In this document: positions 8,000 through 16,981 of the stretch, in pieces
Layout of the letters: the number at the start of each line of letters is the position of its first letter
Numbering within the stretch: position 1 is the stretch's first letter
Source: Salinarimonadaceae bacterium
Lineage (GTDB): Bacteria > Pseudomonadota > Alphaproteobacteria > Rhizobiales > Beijerinckiaceae
Length of the DNA stretch: 56,119 nucleotides
Assembly: GCA_007693435.1 (NCBI GenBank)
Contig: REDO01000158.1
Span: forward strand, 1-56,119
Direction: 5' to 3'
Translations under genes and position numbers: made by a program
The notes under the pieces: generated by a model
What the model saw: the letters and a program-made list of their open reading frames with translations, nothing else
Told to the model about the DNA's origin: nothing
Databases searched by the model: none

Positions 8000-8505
8000 T
8001 CAGAGCGAGCGTGCACGGATCTTCTCGATCTCGATCGCCTGGCAGAACCAGCGACAGATATCGATCCAATCCATTTCGAGCACGACAGGGATGGGGGTGC
8101 TTAAGGTGCTGGCGACGAGAGCGCAGTAGATTTCATGGCCTCGAGGGCTAAGTCGCTGGCCTCCCTCAAGGCGCGGGGCAAAAAATCCATAGCCGCTTCG
8201 TCGCAAGCATATTGATCATCGGCATCCATCGCCTCGTAAACCTCGAGGGGAACGTCGATCATCGGAGGCATATCAGTTTTGCCGCCGCTCGACAGGAGAT
8301 CCATGAAATCGCGGGTTTCCTTGCCGGTAAGACGACGGATTGTGACCTTGTCGTAGACCACGCCGTCGTATTCGACCGGCCACTGCAGATCGATGACCTT
8401 CTCCCGCGGCAGAGTGCCGAGGAGCTTCGGCGGAGCGGGCACCTTGGCCTCATCCGCTGCGGGCGGAGCGTCAGCCCCGCCCGCCTTCTTTTCTTGCTCA
8501 ATCAT
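8000..8505 (-). CDS. tail assembly chaperone, frameshifted long form (gpE+E'-like)
   Basis: After slipping back one base at 8179-8185, ribosomes would leave the E frame at about residue 109. They would continue for 59 codons (APRLEGGQRL to EKIRARSL) and stop at 8000, giving a product of about 168 residues. The second frame is exactly the -1 frame relative to E and is open across the whole overlap. P2 and most tailed phages make two chaperone isoforms this way. The E' part has no convincing start of its own, which favours frameshifting. Confidence 0.82.
8101..8505 (-). CDS. E: tail assembly chaperone, short form (gpE-like)
   Basis: This is a 134-residue protein. A proline-rich N-terminus is followed by WPVEYDGVVYDKVTIRRLTG and KETRDFMDLL, typical of phage tail assembly chaperones. 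Its codons for Asp-Phe-Leu near residue 107-109 form the slippery sequence T TTT TTG, which allows a longer product. The chaperone coats the tape measure before tube assembly. It lies between the tube gene and the tape measure as expected. Confidence 0.88.
   Translation of the reverse strand: MIEQEKKAGGADAPPAADEAKVPAPPKLLGTLPREKVIDLQWPVEYDGVVYDKVTIRRLTGKETRDFMDLLSSGGKTDMPPMIDVPLEVYEAMDADDQYACDEAAMDFLPRALREASDLALEAMKSTALSSPAP
8179..8185 (-). promoter_or_regulatory. -1 ribosomal frameshift site of E/E'
   Basis: On the minus strand this is TTTTTTG read as T TTT TTG in the E frame, the same heptamer used by phage P2 E. A GC-rich stretch that could fold follows. Confidence 0.82.
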
Positions 8506-8513
8506 GGATCACC

Positions 8514-9053
8514 TCAGATCAGGCCGAGATTGCGGCCCATCGTGCGGAAGGGCTGGACGCCGTCGATGCGAACGCCCGTGGGACCGGCGAAGTAGTCGAA
8601 GTAATATTTCTCCCGGTCGTCGAGAAAGAGCTGGTATCCCATGATCTCGCTGATCATGTAGTCGTTCTCGATCCCCTCGCCCCGCGAGAATTCGCTGGGC
8701 TCGATGCTGATCATGCGGCCGTTGATGATTGCCCGGAGAGCGAGCTCCTCATGCGTCCGGAGATCGCGATAGCTTCCCCGAAGCGTGTAGTTGACCCGCG
8801 CCGGGCCCGACGGCATGAAGCGCGACATCGCGTTGTGCGAGAACCCTTCCAGCTTGAAGCTGAATTCGAGCGCCTCGAGCACGCGCATGCCGATGTTGAT
8901 GCTCATCGTGGCGCCGCCGCCGGTGTGCTCCTTCGTCTTCTCCTTGAGCGCAGGGATCTTGACGTTCTTGAGCGTGAGGTACTCCGCCGCCGTCGGGTCT
9001 TCGTCACCGATGAAAAGGCTGGCGGCGTCCAGCACCATTAAAGTTGCAGCCAT
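8514..9053 (-). CDS. FII: major tail tube protein (P2 FII-like)
   Basis: This is a 179-residue protein with the features of the contractile-tail tube family: LTLKNVKIPALKEKT, TGGGATMSINIGMRVLEALE, YTLRGSYRDL and a C-terminal NDYMISEIMGYQLFLD. It forms the inner tube inside the sheath. The start at 9053 has AGGAG at a good distance. It follows the sheath gene, the P2 order FI-FII. Confidence 0.9.
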   Translation of the reverse strand: MAATLMVLDAASLFIGDEDPTAAEYLTLKNVKIPALKEKTKEHTGGGATMSINIGMRVLEALEFSFKLEGFSHNAMSRFMPSGPARVNYTLRGSYRDLRTHEELALRAIINGRMISIEPSEFSRGEGIENDYMISEIMGYQLFLDDREKYYFDYFAGPTGVRIDGVQPFRTMGRNLGLI

Positions 9054-9092
9054 CAGGCCCACTCCTGTGCGAGTTTGAAGATGCGGCGCCTA

Positions 9093-10583
9093 TCAGGCGC
9101 CGGTGGCGTTGCCCAACTGGACGGCGAGGCGCTGGACGAGATCCTCGAGCGCCTGGCGGAAGCGACGGCTGCGAACCGTGATCTTGCGCAAGACCGGCGG
9201 CTCTTCGGCCAAGAACACGACCTGGAGGTGGCCGAGACGGAGCTGCTCGGGGCTGTTCTGATCAGCCTCGAACCCGACGCGGTAATCCAGAATGTCACCG
9301 TCGGCGCGCAGACGAGACAGCATCGACTCCATCGTGTTGACGATGGCCTGCACCGTCTGCTCGGTGATGTTGAAGCGTCCGAGGTAGTAACGGATCGCCT
9401 TGACCTGCGTGAGTTCGATGTAATCGCGCCCGCGCACGACATGCGAGAACAGGTAGCTGGAATCCTCCGAGAGCGTGTCGGTGCCCCAGAAGATGAAGCC
9501 GCCGGAGGAGAGAGACGCCTCGACGCCACTGTCGCCGCGCACGACGATACCGCCAGACCGGGCGATGTAGTCCTGGCCGATCGAATCCTGCGTCAGCGAG
9601 AACGGGATGGCCGGCGTGACGCCGACGAGGCCGTTCATGGCTTGGTTCGCGACCGAGTGGAACGGGCGGCCGTCGAACTGCGCGTCCCGCCGCACATAGA
9701 GCCCCGCGATGTAGGGCGACAACGGGCGCGTCACGATCGTGCCGTCAGCGTCGAGCACCTTGGCGTCCTGCGCGAGCGGGTGGAAGATCCGCTGCGAACG
9801 GGGGAGCAGCTCGAGCCAGTCGAGCCACGCCTGACGGGACGAGGTCGGCCCTTCAGGGATCATGCCGCCGTTGGTGCGATCGAGGATCGTCGGCATCACG
9901 GCGCAGACCGGGTTGCCGTAAGCCGTCACAGTCGCGGTCAGTGCAGCGCCCTCACCCTCGTCGGACGTCACCGCCAGCGTCGGAGCCGACGTGTAGGCGA
10001 ACCCAGGCGTGGTGATCGTGACGGTCAGGATCTCGCCGTTGTCGCCGACCGTGGCGACCTCCGCCGTGAAGCCGGAACCGCCGCCGCCAGTGCCGGCGAT
10101 CACGTCGCCGGGCTCATAGCCAGTGCCGGCGTCGCCGATCGCGATGGCCGTGACGCCCGACATAACCTGCGAGGTGAAGCCCGGGACGACATAGAGCCGG
10201 GGGATGTATCCGAGCTCCTCGCCGGCGGTCAGGAAGCCCCAGACGCCGGTTTCTTCCGCCTCGTTCCCGACCAGGTTGGCGAGGGTTTCGGGGACGGTGG
10301 CGCCCTCGACGACCCGGCGGAGAATGACGCGCGCCGAGCCGTTGGCCCCGAGGGATTCGGAAATGCCCCGAAGCGCGTCCGCCAAGGTGCCCGCAGCGCC
10401 CAGCGCGGTGCGCATGGCGGCATCGTCCGTTCGCACGAGAATGTTCGTGTTCAACGGGATGACACCCGCATCAGCTTCCGGCGCCGTCCCGATGAGGCCG
10501 ATAACCGACATTTCGGCGCCGAGGACGGCCTGAATTTCCACATCGTCGCGGATGTGCTTGATGCCGACTACCAGTTCGGACAT
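9093..10583 (-). CDS. FI: tail sheath protein (P2 FI-like) with inserted glycine-rich domain
   Basis: This is a 496-residue protein. The N-terminal SELVVGIKHI, the SVIGLIGTAP segment and the C-terminal half (RDYIELTQVKAIRYYLGRFN) are characteristic of contractile sheaths. Between about residues 144 and 222, an extra beta-rich block is inserted (TGYEPGD, GTGGGGSGF, TVTITTPGFAYTSAP). This repeat motif is usually found in phage fibre and spike proteins. It would project from the sheath surface. The promoter side carries an intrinsic terminator for upstream transcription. Confidence 0.9.
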   Translation of the reverse strand: MSELVVGIKHIRDDVEIQAVLGAEMSVIGLIGTAPEADAGVIPLNTNILVRTDDAAMRTALGAAGTLADALRGISESLGANGSARVILRRVVEGATVPETLANLVGNEAEETGVWGFLTAGEELGYIPRLYVVPGFTSQVMSGVTAIAIGDAGTGYEPGDVIAGTGGGGSGFTAEVATVGDNGEILTVTITTPGFAYTSAPTLAVTSDEGEGAALTATVTAYGNPVCAVMPTILDRTNGGMIPEGPTSSRQAWLDWLELLPRSQRIFHPLAQDAKVLDADGTIVTRPLSPYIAGLYVRRDAQFDGRPFHSVANQAMNGLVGVTPAIPFSLTQDSIGQDYIARSGGIVVRGDSGVEASLSSGGFIFWGTDTLSEDSSYLFSHVVRGRDYIELTQVKAIRYYLGRFNITEQTVQAIVNTMESMLSRLRADGDILDYRVGFEADQNSPEQLRLGHLQVVFLAEEPPVLRKITVRSRRFRQALEDLVQRLAVQLGNATGA

Positions 10584-10599
10584 TTGCTCTCTCCCAAAC

Positions 10600-10623
10600 A
10601 AAAAACCCCGCTGAAAAGCGGGG
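10600..10623 (-). terminator. rho-independent terminator before the sheath gene
   Basis: On the minus strand a 7-bp GC-rich stem (CCCCGCT/AGCGGGG) with loop TTTC is followed directly by six T. It would end or attenuate transcription from the baseplate and fibre genes, so the sheath gene may have its own promoter or receive only read-through. Confidence 0.8.
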
Positions 10624-10690
10624 TCGGTTAACCGCGGGCGATCCGCGCGGGATTAGGGTTTCATGCGATCGGAGCCGCGGGGACGCGGCG

Positions 10691-10882
10691 TCACGGCCAC
10701 CGCTCGTCGGCGGCGTAGTCGGCAGGGATCGGGTTCCTGCCCTGATCGAACTCCTGCCGGCTCATGTTCTTGGCGAATGCCTGCTGGGCGTCCTGCTGGG
10801 TGAAGGATGGCGTCTCCAGTTGCGGCGGGCGCGGGATGGCCGGCGGCTGCTGGAATTGCTGCATGGTCGTGGGCATGGGCAT
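10691..10882 (-). CDS. small proline/glutamine-rich hypothetical protein
   Basis: The protein is 63 residues, rich in Pro and Gln at the start (MPMPTTMQQFQQPP) with a charged helical middle (DAQQAFAKNMSRQEFDQG). AAGGGAC lies before the ATG; a second ATG at 10876 is equally good. It sits after the fibre-assembly gene and before the terminator. It is possibly a fibre accessory protein. No family is recognised. Confidence 0.6.
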   Translation of the reverse strand: MPMPTTMQQFQQPPAIPRPPQLETPSFTQQDAQQAFAKNMSRQEFDQGRNPIPADYAADERWP

Positions 10883-10919
10883 GTCCCTTGGCGTTGAAAT
10901 GCCGGTCAGGCGAAAAGGA

Positions 10920-11273
10920 TCAGGACGGCCATTCGATCGCCGGGAGCGACGCGACGAGCGCGGCGGGACTTTCGGGCGCTTCTCCACCACCCTGCCACGT
11001 CGCGAGCGCATCAAAGACCTGCGACCAAACAGCGTCGCGCCACGGCACGAACGCGCCAGCCTCAGCCGCCCAATCCGGGACGGTCGAGTTGAAGTAACTG
11101 GCGAGCGCCACGGCATTATTGTAACCGCGCGACTGCGCTACGGCGTCAACGTGCGAATCGACGGCGCGGCGGTAATCGTCGAGCGTGGGCGGCGGCGGCA
11201 CGCGGGACGCCTCGAATTCGGCGACTTCATCCGCCGTCATTTCGACAGGTTCGCCATTAACGAGCTTAAACAT
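10920..11273 (-). CDS. putative tail fibre assembly protein
   Basis: This is a 117-residue protein starting MFKLVNGEPVEMTADE, a common opening of tail-fibre chaperones. A helical segment DDYRRAVDSHVDAVAQSRGYNNAVALASY resembles the DUF4376-type tail-fibre accessory domain. It overlaps the fibre gene by eight bases. The role is inferred from position and pattern. Confidence 0.65.
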   Translation of the reverse strand: MFKLVNGEPVEMTADEVAEFEASRVPPPPTLDDYRRAVDSHVDAVAQSRGYNNAVALASYFNSTVPDWAAEAGAFVPWRDAVWSQVFDALATWQGGGEAPESPAALVASLPAIEWPS

Positions 11274-12573
11274 CCTTGCGCCTCCCGTAGAATCGGATCG
11301 TCCCGGATGCGATGTTTCCTGACGAGAACAGGACGCGAACGGCGTCGATCGCCGCGTTGCCACCGCCCCAGACGCCCGAAACCATCCATGATTGCCAGTT
11401 GCCGCTGTTCGTGCCGAGATGCGAGCCTTGCCCGATGATCAGTTTCGGCGTCGCCGTCCCTTTCGGACGGATGACGAAATCACCGCTCACGCCGCCGGCG
11501 GAGCTGTTGGAGATGTCGGCCGTCGCTAAGCGACGGGCGATCGACACGCCGGTTGTGCTGACACCCAGCGCAATCGACGACGCAGGCGCAGGGACAAGGA
11601 ACAGCGTCCCGACATAGCCCGTCGCCTTGAACGTCGCGCCGTTGTCGTCGCTTACCCGGATGTAGAGATCCACGTCGTTCGTCGCGGGGATCACCTTGTC
11701 GAGCGACAGCACGTATTCGTCATAATCGGCGGTAATGAGCGACGTGAAATCGACCGCAGCGACAGACGACGGCGTTGCGACGCCGAGAAGCGTCATGCCC
11801 GCAGGGGAAGGCGGCGGCGCCACGACAGCCTCGCCGCTCGCCCGCTGATACCGCACGCAGCGCCAGTTCCCGGTGCCCTCAGAGCGGAACAGCGCCGTAT
11901 CCCCGGCCGCCGTCGTGATGTTCGCCCCGCCCGGCAGGATCAGGCTCGTCGCGTTGTGGGTCAGGGTGAGGGCGCCCGCGAAAAGGGTATCGCGCTCGAC
12001 GCCCGCGTCCGCTGTCCCCAGCCCCGTGATCGTCGTCGTCCCCGTGACGCGCAGATACCCGCTCGACGCTGCCCCGATGTCCGTCGTCGTCGCCGAGGCG
12101 ATGTCCGCTCGAGGTTCTATGTTGGCCAGCGCGTCGGAAAGGCCCGTAATGTCGGCGATCGCGTGCAAATGAACCGCCTGCGCATAAGCACCCGCAGGCT
12201 GCTTTCCTTCGAGCGCGGCCTGTAGGCCGGAGACATTGCCGACCCCGATCGTCACCGGCACCCACGATCCAGAGATCCGGCCGAGAAACTGCCCGTTCGT
12301 CGCGCCCGTCGTGTCGACGTTCGTCAGGTCGGTCAGTGCCGGGCGCCATTCACTCGACTGCTTCGAGTCGAGCGCGGCCTGAAGCCCGGTGATCGCGGCG
12401 ATCGCGTGTCCATGCCCGGAATCGGATTTGCCGGCTACCGCCACGAACAACGCGTGCACGTCAGCGTCGATCATCTGGAATGTGACGACCAGCCGCGGGG
12501 CGTCGTCCCTCATATCGTTCGCGGGAACGATTTGAGGGTAATCCCGGTTGGCCGTGCGGGCATCAGTCGGCAT
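11266..12573 (-). CDS. tail fibre protein
   Basis: This is a 435-residue protein. The N-terminal half has repeats of the HAIAAITGLQAALDSKQ type, seen three times (ITGLQAALDSKQ, VSGLQAALEGKQ, ITGLSDALAN), a pattern of fibre shafts. The C-terminal part is rich in Thr, Ser and Gly with a final GTIRFYGRRK, as in receptor-binding heads. It lies between the DUF4815-like gene and the fibre assembly gene. Confidence 0.78.
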   Translation of the reverse strand: MPTDARTANRDYPQIVPANDMRDDAPRLVVTFQMIDADVHALFVAVAGKSDSGHGHAIAAITGLQAALDSKQSSEWRPALTDLTNVDTTGATNGQFLGRISGSWVPVTIGVGNVSGLQAALEGKQPAGAYAQAVHLHAIADITGLSDALANIEPRADIASATTTDIGAASSGYLRVTGTTTITGLGTADAGVERDTLFAGALTLTHNATSLILPGGANITTAAGDTALFRSEGTGNWRCVRYQRASGEAVVAPPPSPAGMTLLGVATPSSVAAVDFTSLITADYDEYVLSLDKVIPATNDVDLYIRVSDDNGATFKATGYVGTLFLVPAPASSIALGVSTTGVSIARRLATADISNSSAGGVSGDFVIRPKGTATPKLIIGQGSHLGTNSGNWQSWMVSGVWGGGNAAIDAVRVLFSSGNIASGTIRFYGRRKDV

Positions 12574-12588
12574 CGCAGATCACCCCCG

Positions 12589-15500
12589 TCAGATCGAATA
12601 AGCGCGCAGGCGCGCAAGCTGCGGGCGCGCCGCCGGCGACCCTGTCAGCGTCAGGCGAATGCGCCCGACGGCGGCCGAGTGGCTGGCGAGCACGTAGCGA
12701 GGCTGGTTCCATCCGCCGCCGAGCACTTCCGTCGTATCGAGCGTGAGCGCGGTCCAGTCTCCTGCCCCATCGTCGACATCTACGGTGACGCCGGAACCGA
12801 CCGGAGCGAGCGCCGCGAAGAGCGCCTTCACTTCAACGGGCGAACCCATCTGGAAGACCCTGGAGACGTAGTTGCCCGTCGTCGCAATCCTCCCGGCGAC
12901 AACCAGCGTTCCCGGAAACAGCATGGGCGCAATCTTGCTCGTCCCGCGCAGCACGGCGCGGATGGTCACCGTCTCCGTCAGATATTCGCTGAAGGCGATC
13001 TCCTGCCCAGGCGCGAGCGCGATGACTTGGCCGCCGGCCCGCACGATCTCGTAACGGAACCCCGCGGCTTCAGTCGGGAGCTCGACCGTGCCCCGGATGA
13101 TGATGTCCGACACTTCGTCGAGATCCACCGTTCCCAGCGTGACGACGCGCTCCGTGTGGGTGTAGTCGGCCGCAACTATCCGGAACGCCATGTCTGCGTC
13201 CTGGATCGGCGTCCATGCGGAACGATTCGCCGATGCGAACAGGACACCCGTCGTATAGGGCTGCGCGCCGACGCGTGTCTGGCGACCGGTCACCGGATCA
13301 GTGAAGATATCACCGAGCTGCGCGACCGACACCGCATGCTCCGCGTCGTCTGTGAGGATCACGAAGCAGAATTCGCGGTCGGCAGGGAGGAACACCGGGG
13401 CGTCGAAGCGGGCCTCGAGCCAATCCCCGACTTCCGGCGTAGCCATCGAAATGAACGCCTCCGCGAACACGTCTCTGGTGGGATAGCCGTTGAACACGCC
13501 GGCCAACTGGACTCGGATGCCGTTCGATCGATCTCCGATCGCGGCGATCTGGAAATCGACCCCGACGACGTGACGCGCCTCAAAGAGCACGAACGTCTGC
13601 GCGAGCGGGTCCATCGAGCCGTCGGCGTTTTCATTGCCACCTTCCTGCCCGACCCACGGGTCGTTCAACTGCTGAACGAGCGTCTGCTGGATGATGACTT
13701 GCGGTGGCGGCGCTTCGCGCGCGACCAGCGTCACGCGACGCATGACCGATGTCTCGACGACGCCCTCTCCGAGATACAGGGCCTCTGCGAAGGAACCCGC
13801 TTCGCCTTCGGCCCTCACCCGACGTCGCCCGGACGGCACGCCCGCCGGGATGGTGAAAGCGCCGGTGACCTGTCCGGCGCCGTCCGCCGTGAGGTCCGGG
13901 GGCGTCACGTCGATGCCGTCGAAGACCAACCGCTCGAGGTTCTCCCCTGCGCCGAAGCCGTCTATCAGGAACGACACCTCGATCGAGCGAAGCGTCTGCG
14001 CCGGCACCCGTTCGGTCGCCACAATCTCATTGAACGACGTGTCACCCGGAGGCGCGCCCGGTGCGGTCGTGAATTCGCGGGTCACCCCCGAGGTCCACGT
14101 CGTCAGGGACTCCGTCCAAAAATCCACAGCCGGCTCCAGCCGCAGAGCCGCCGGCATGGCCGTGAAATTCATGTAGGGATTAATCAGCATCCCGGACGTC
14201 GCAAGATCCTGCCGAAGCACGATCTCCTCGACGTATGGCAGGGTCTCGAAACTTGTGCCGAGGCGCGTCAGTCCCGCGAGAGCGACCGGCAATTGAAGGA
14301 TGCCCCGAGCGATGGCCGCAGTCTGCGCCTCGCCCTGATCGCGGTAGCGGTCATCTACGAACGCATCCGTGAAGATGCCGCGCTTCGCGACCGGATCGCG
14401 CGCCAGAATGTCCCGCTCCGCCTCCGACCGATCGAACGTCTCCAGCACGTCGATCAGCCGCCCGAAAAGGCGTTGCATCCGGTCATAGGTGACGTTCCGC
14501 GTGCCGTTGTTCACGACGACAGGAACATCGAGCCAGTCGTTCCAGACCTCGGCCAGCTTCAAGATTTCAGACGGAGCTTGCGGCGCCAGCGCTCCTCGAC
14601 GCGCCGAGACACCCTTGATATAGACCGGCGCGCCGAAGCGATCGAGACCGAGCACGTCGATGCGCGGGATCTTCGAAGCGTAGGAAACGAGCGCAGTCGT
14701 TCCGTTGACGCCGCCCGACACCACGATCGTCGTGTCCGTGATCTCGTCCGGGGTCACCGCCACGTTATAGCGGTAGGTAACGAGGTAGGTGCTGCCGCCG
14801 GCTGGCTCATCGCCCGCTGGAGCCCACGATACGTTGTCTCCCGCCTGTTCGTAATCATCGCCCGAGACGAAGGTCGTCGCGCCCTGTGTCACACTCTCGA
14901 TCGCGACGACAGCCGGGTTGGACAGCGCGTCGGCGCCGCCTGGCGTCGCCCCTCGAATCACGCTCTCGGACGCGCGCTTGACGACGACAACCTGCGAGAC
15001 CGTCGCGATCGGCGGGCGCTGGACGACAATCGTCATCGGGTCGCCGTCCGCCGCAGTGTAGGTTGCGGGCTCAGCCGCGACGTTCTCGAGGTCGGGCTCC
15101 TCAACCTGCCTGAAGCGCATCGCAGCATTCCGCACGCGCTTGAAGCCTTGGATATTCGCCCTGCCGGCATTGATCGTGAAGACCTGGTCCGCGCCATCGC
15201 GCCCGATTGCGCGCACGTCGCACCCGTCGACAACGTAGTTTCCATGCGCGTCGCGGTCCTGTTCCGCGAGAAGCTGGCGCACCTGCGAAAGTGCCGGCGG
15301 CGGCGCCAGATCGAGCGCCACGCCATCGCGCAGCACGTAGACCGGCGACAGCGGATCATCGAGTCCGTCTTCCGAATGCCCCCAGACCAGCGCCTCATAT
15401 TCTCGCGCAGCGCACTCCTGCCCCTCTGATATCGCCCCGGGGTGCAATCCGAGCAGCGTCGGATCATCCTCGTAGGTCTTGACTGCCCGGACGATCCGCA

Positions 15501-15834
15501 CGCCGACACTGACATCGCCGGTCATCGGGACGTCCGTGAGCACAGCGGCGGAGACCACGCGCGCATCCCCGGCGACGTAGATTCGCCCTGCAGTGACGGT
15601 AACGCTCTCGCCCTCGACATCGACGATGATGTCGGCGCCGGCGATGCGATCGCCGTTCCGCGCAACCATGCGCGAGACGCGCTCAAACCGCCGGTCAGCG
15701 AGGGTCTGGATCTCGTTGAGGTCCGCGCCAGTCACGAACGCTCCGCCCTGCCAAACGAGCGCCTTGCGGTCTTCCGATGCCGACCTTCCGCGATCGTAAG
15801 CGCCGGGCAACCCGGAGCGGTGATCAAAGCTCAT
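12589..15834 (-). CDS. large DUF4815-like tail/baseplate protein
   Basis: The protein has 1081 residues. The start MSFDHRSGLPGAYDRG with ADLNEIQTLADRR is typical of the DUF4815 family found in contractile tails between the baseplate wedge and the fibre. Beta-rich segments follow throughout and there is no enzyme motif. It is probably a structural fibre adaptor or side-tail protein. It overlaps the I gene by eleven bases, and the fibre gene starts 15 bases after its stop. Confidence 0.75.
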   Translation of the reverse strand: MSFDHRSGLPGAYDRGRSASEDRKALVWQGGAFVTGADLNEIQTLADRRFERVSRMVARNGDRIAGADIIVDVEGESVTVTAGRIYVAGDARVVSAAVLTDVPMTGDVSVGVRIVRAVKTYEDDPTLLGLHPGAISEGQECAAREYEALVWGHSEDGLDDPLSPVYVLRDGVALDLAPPPALSQVRQLLAEQDRDAHGNYVVDGCDVRAIGRDGADQVFTINAGRANIQGFKRVRNAAMRFRQVEEPDLENVAAEPATYTAADGDPMTIVVQRPPIATVSQVVVVKRASESVIRGATPGGADALSNPAVVAIESVTQGATTFVSGDDYEQAGDNVSWAPAGDEPAGGSTYLVTYRYNVAVTPDEITDTTIVVSGGVNGTTALVSYASKIPRIDVLGLDRFGAPVYIKGVSARRGALAPQAPSEILKLAEVWNDWLDVPVVVNNGTRNVTYDRMQRLFGRLIDVLETFDRSEAERDILARDPVAKRGIFTDAFVDDRYRDQGEAQTAAIARGILQLPVALAGLTRLGTSFETLPYVEEIVLRQDLATSGMLINPYMNFTAMPAALRLEPAVDFWTESLTTWTSGVTREFTTAPGAPPGDTSFNEIVATERVPAQTLRSIEVSFLIDGFGAGENLERLVFDGIDVTPPDLTADGAGQVTGAFTIPAGVPSGRRRVRAEGEAGSFAEALYLGEGVVETSVMRRVTLVAREAPPPQVIIQQTLVQQLNDPWVGQEGGNENADGSMDPLAQTFVLFEARHVVGVDFQIAAIGDRSNGIRVQLAGVFNGYPTRDVFAEAFISMATPEVGDWLEARFDAPVFLPADREFCFVILTDDAEHAVSVAQLGDIFTDPVTGRQTRVGAQPYTTGVLFASANRSAWTPIQDADMAFRIVAADYTHTERVVTLGTVDLDEVSDIIIRGTVELPTEAAGFRYEIVRAGGQVIALAPGQEIAFSEYLTETVTIRAVLRGTSKIAPMLFPGTLVVAGRIATTGNYVSRVFQMGSPVEVKALFAALAPVGSGVTVDVDDGAGDWTALTLDTTEVLGGGWNQPRYVLASHSAAVGRIRLTLTGSPAARPQLARLRAYSI

Positions 15835-16981
15835 TTGCGAACCTCACGAGGAACCGGACGTGCTCGCGCACGGTCAGGCCGAAGGGAATTGAGACTGGCG
15901 ATTGCGCGACCGAATGGCCGCCGGTTCTGTCAGCGGGCGCCATCCAGAGCCGCCCAGGAGGCACGCCTGTCGCGCGCTCGCTGGCGAAGAGTATTTCGGC
16001 GGTCGCTGCAGTCGCGCCCGCTCCCGCGCCAAACGGCGTGCGGCAGTAGACGACGAGCGCTTCGGGCGCGTTGGCGTCCGCAGCGTAAACCGTTCCGCCG
16101 ATCGTATATGCGCCAGACGCCGCAAGGCGCACCGGCGTCGCGACTGCGCGCGCATGCCCGATCACCGCGCCAACATTGTCGCGAAACGTGATGACAGGCT
16201 CGAGCGGGAGCAAGCGCGAGATGATCTCGCGCCGGCGGCCCTCGACGAGCGGGAGCGCCCAAGGAAAGGCTGCGTCCTCCCACGGGAAGTCGGCATCCTC
16301 CCAAGTGTCGCCCTCCTCGTCGACCGGCGTCAGCCAGGCATCCAGCGGATCGAGATCGTCGAACCCGAGTGTGACCTCGCCGATCTCGTGCAGCCGTCCG
16401 AAAGACCACTGCTGGTGCATCGGCGCGATACGCGCGCCGGAGTGCTCGTCAGCCATCGCCTCGTCGGCGCGGCTCCAATCGGTCTCCAGAGCCCGCACAT
16501 CGTAGCCGCGATAGGCGCGGACGAAATGCGAGCGAGCCGGGAGCGAAAGCTGCGTAATCCCAGCGATCCGCTCGAGATCGGGCAGATCAGCATCGCGCAG
16601 GCGATCGAGTTCGATTTGGACGAGGCTCCAAAGGAGCCGCTTGCGGCCCTCGCGGACCCGATCCGTCTCCTCCTCGAGGACCGTGTAGTCGTAGCCGATC
16701 CAGCCCAGGCCTTTGCGGATCGAGGCAGGCGTCCCCCGGATGCGCTGCCACCGGATACCATCGTCGATCAGGGCGTAGAGCTCTGGCAGATACGGCGTCA
16801 GTTCGCCGAGCCCGAGCTGCCAGATCAGGAACGGCAAGATCTGTGGCGGCGGGTTCTGACGCGCGATGGTGATGCCGTCGTACTCGGCGCCAAGAATCGC
16901 GATCGGGTCGTTCACCTCGTCGAGCAAAAGCTCGAGCGGCGTTGAATTCGACGGCAGTAGCCGCGCGTGCGTGTTCGACAT
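15824..16981 (-). CDS. I: P2 gpI-like baseplate/tail protein
   Basis: This is a 385-residue protein. The first half has the gpI pattern: NSTPLELLLDEV, then LPFLIWQLGLGELTPYLP, IDDGIRWQRIRGTPASI and GLGWIGYDY. The family links the baseplate wedge (J) to the fibres. The C-terminal half (from about residue 200) is longer than in P2 and of unknown role. One base overlaps the J gene (TGATG). Confidence 0.82.
   Translation of the reverse strand: MSNTHARLLPSNSTPLELLLDEVNDPIAILGAEYDGITIARQNPPPQILPFLIWQLGLGELTPYLPELYALIDDGIRWQRIRGTPASIRKGLGWIGYDYTVLEEETDRVREGRKRLLWSLVQIELDRLRDADLPDLERIAGITQLSLPARSHFVRAYRGYDVRALETDWSRADEAMADEHSGARIAPMHQQWSFGRLHEIGEVTLGFDDLDPLDAWLTPVDEEGDTWEDADFPWEDAAFPWALPLVEGRRREIISRLLPLEPVITFRDNVGAVIGHARAVATPVRLAASGAYTIGGTVYAADANAPEALVVYCRTPFGAGAGATAATAEILFASERATGVPPGRLWMAPADRTGGHSVAQSPVSIPFGLTVREHVRFLVRFANEL

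Noticed and set aside
9075-10631. 518-codon open frame on the plus strand
   Set aside because: Antisense to the sheath gene; the sheath frame has clear family motifs.
12406-15429. 1007-codon open frame on the plus strand
   Set aside because: It is antisense to the DUF4815-like gene, rich in Arg and His with no family features, and arises from high GC content in the third codon position of the true gene.
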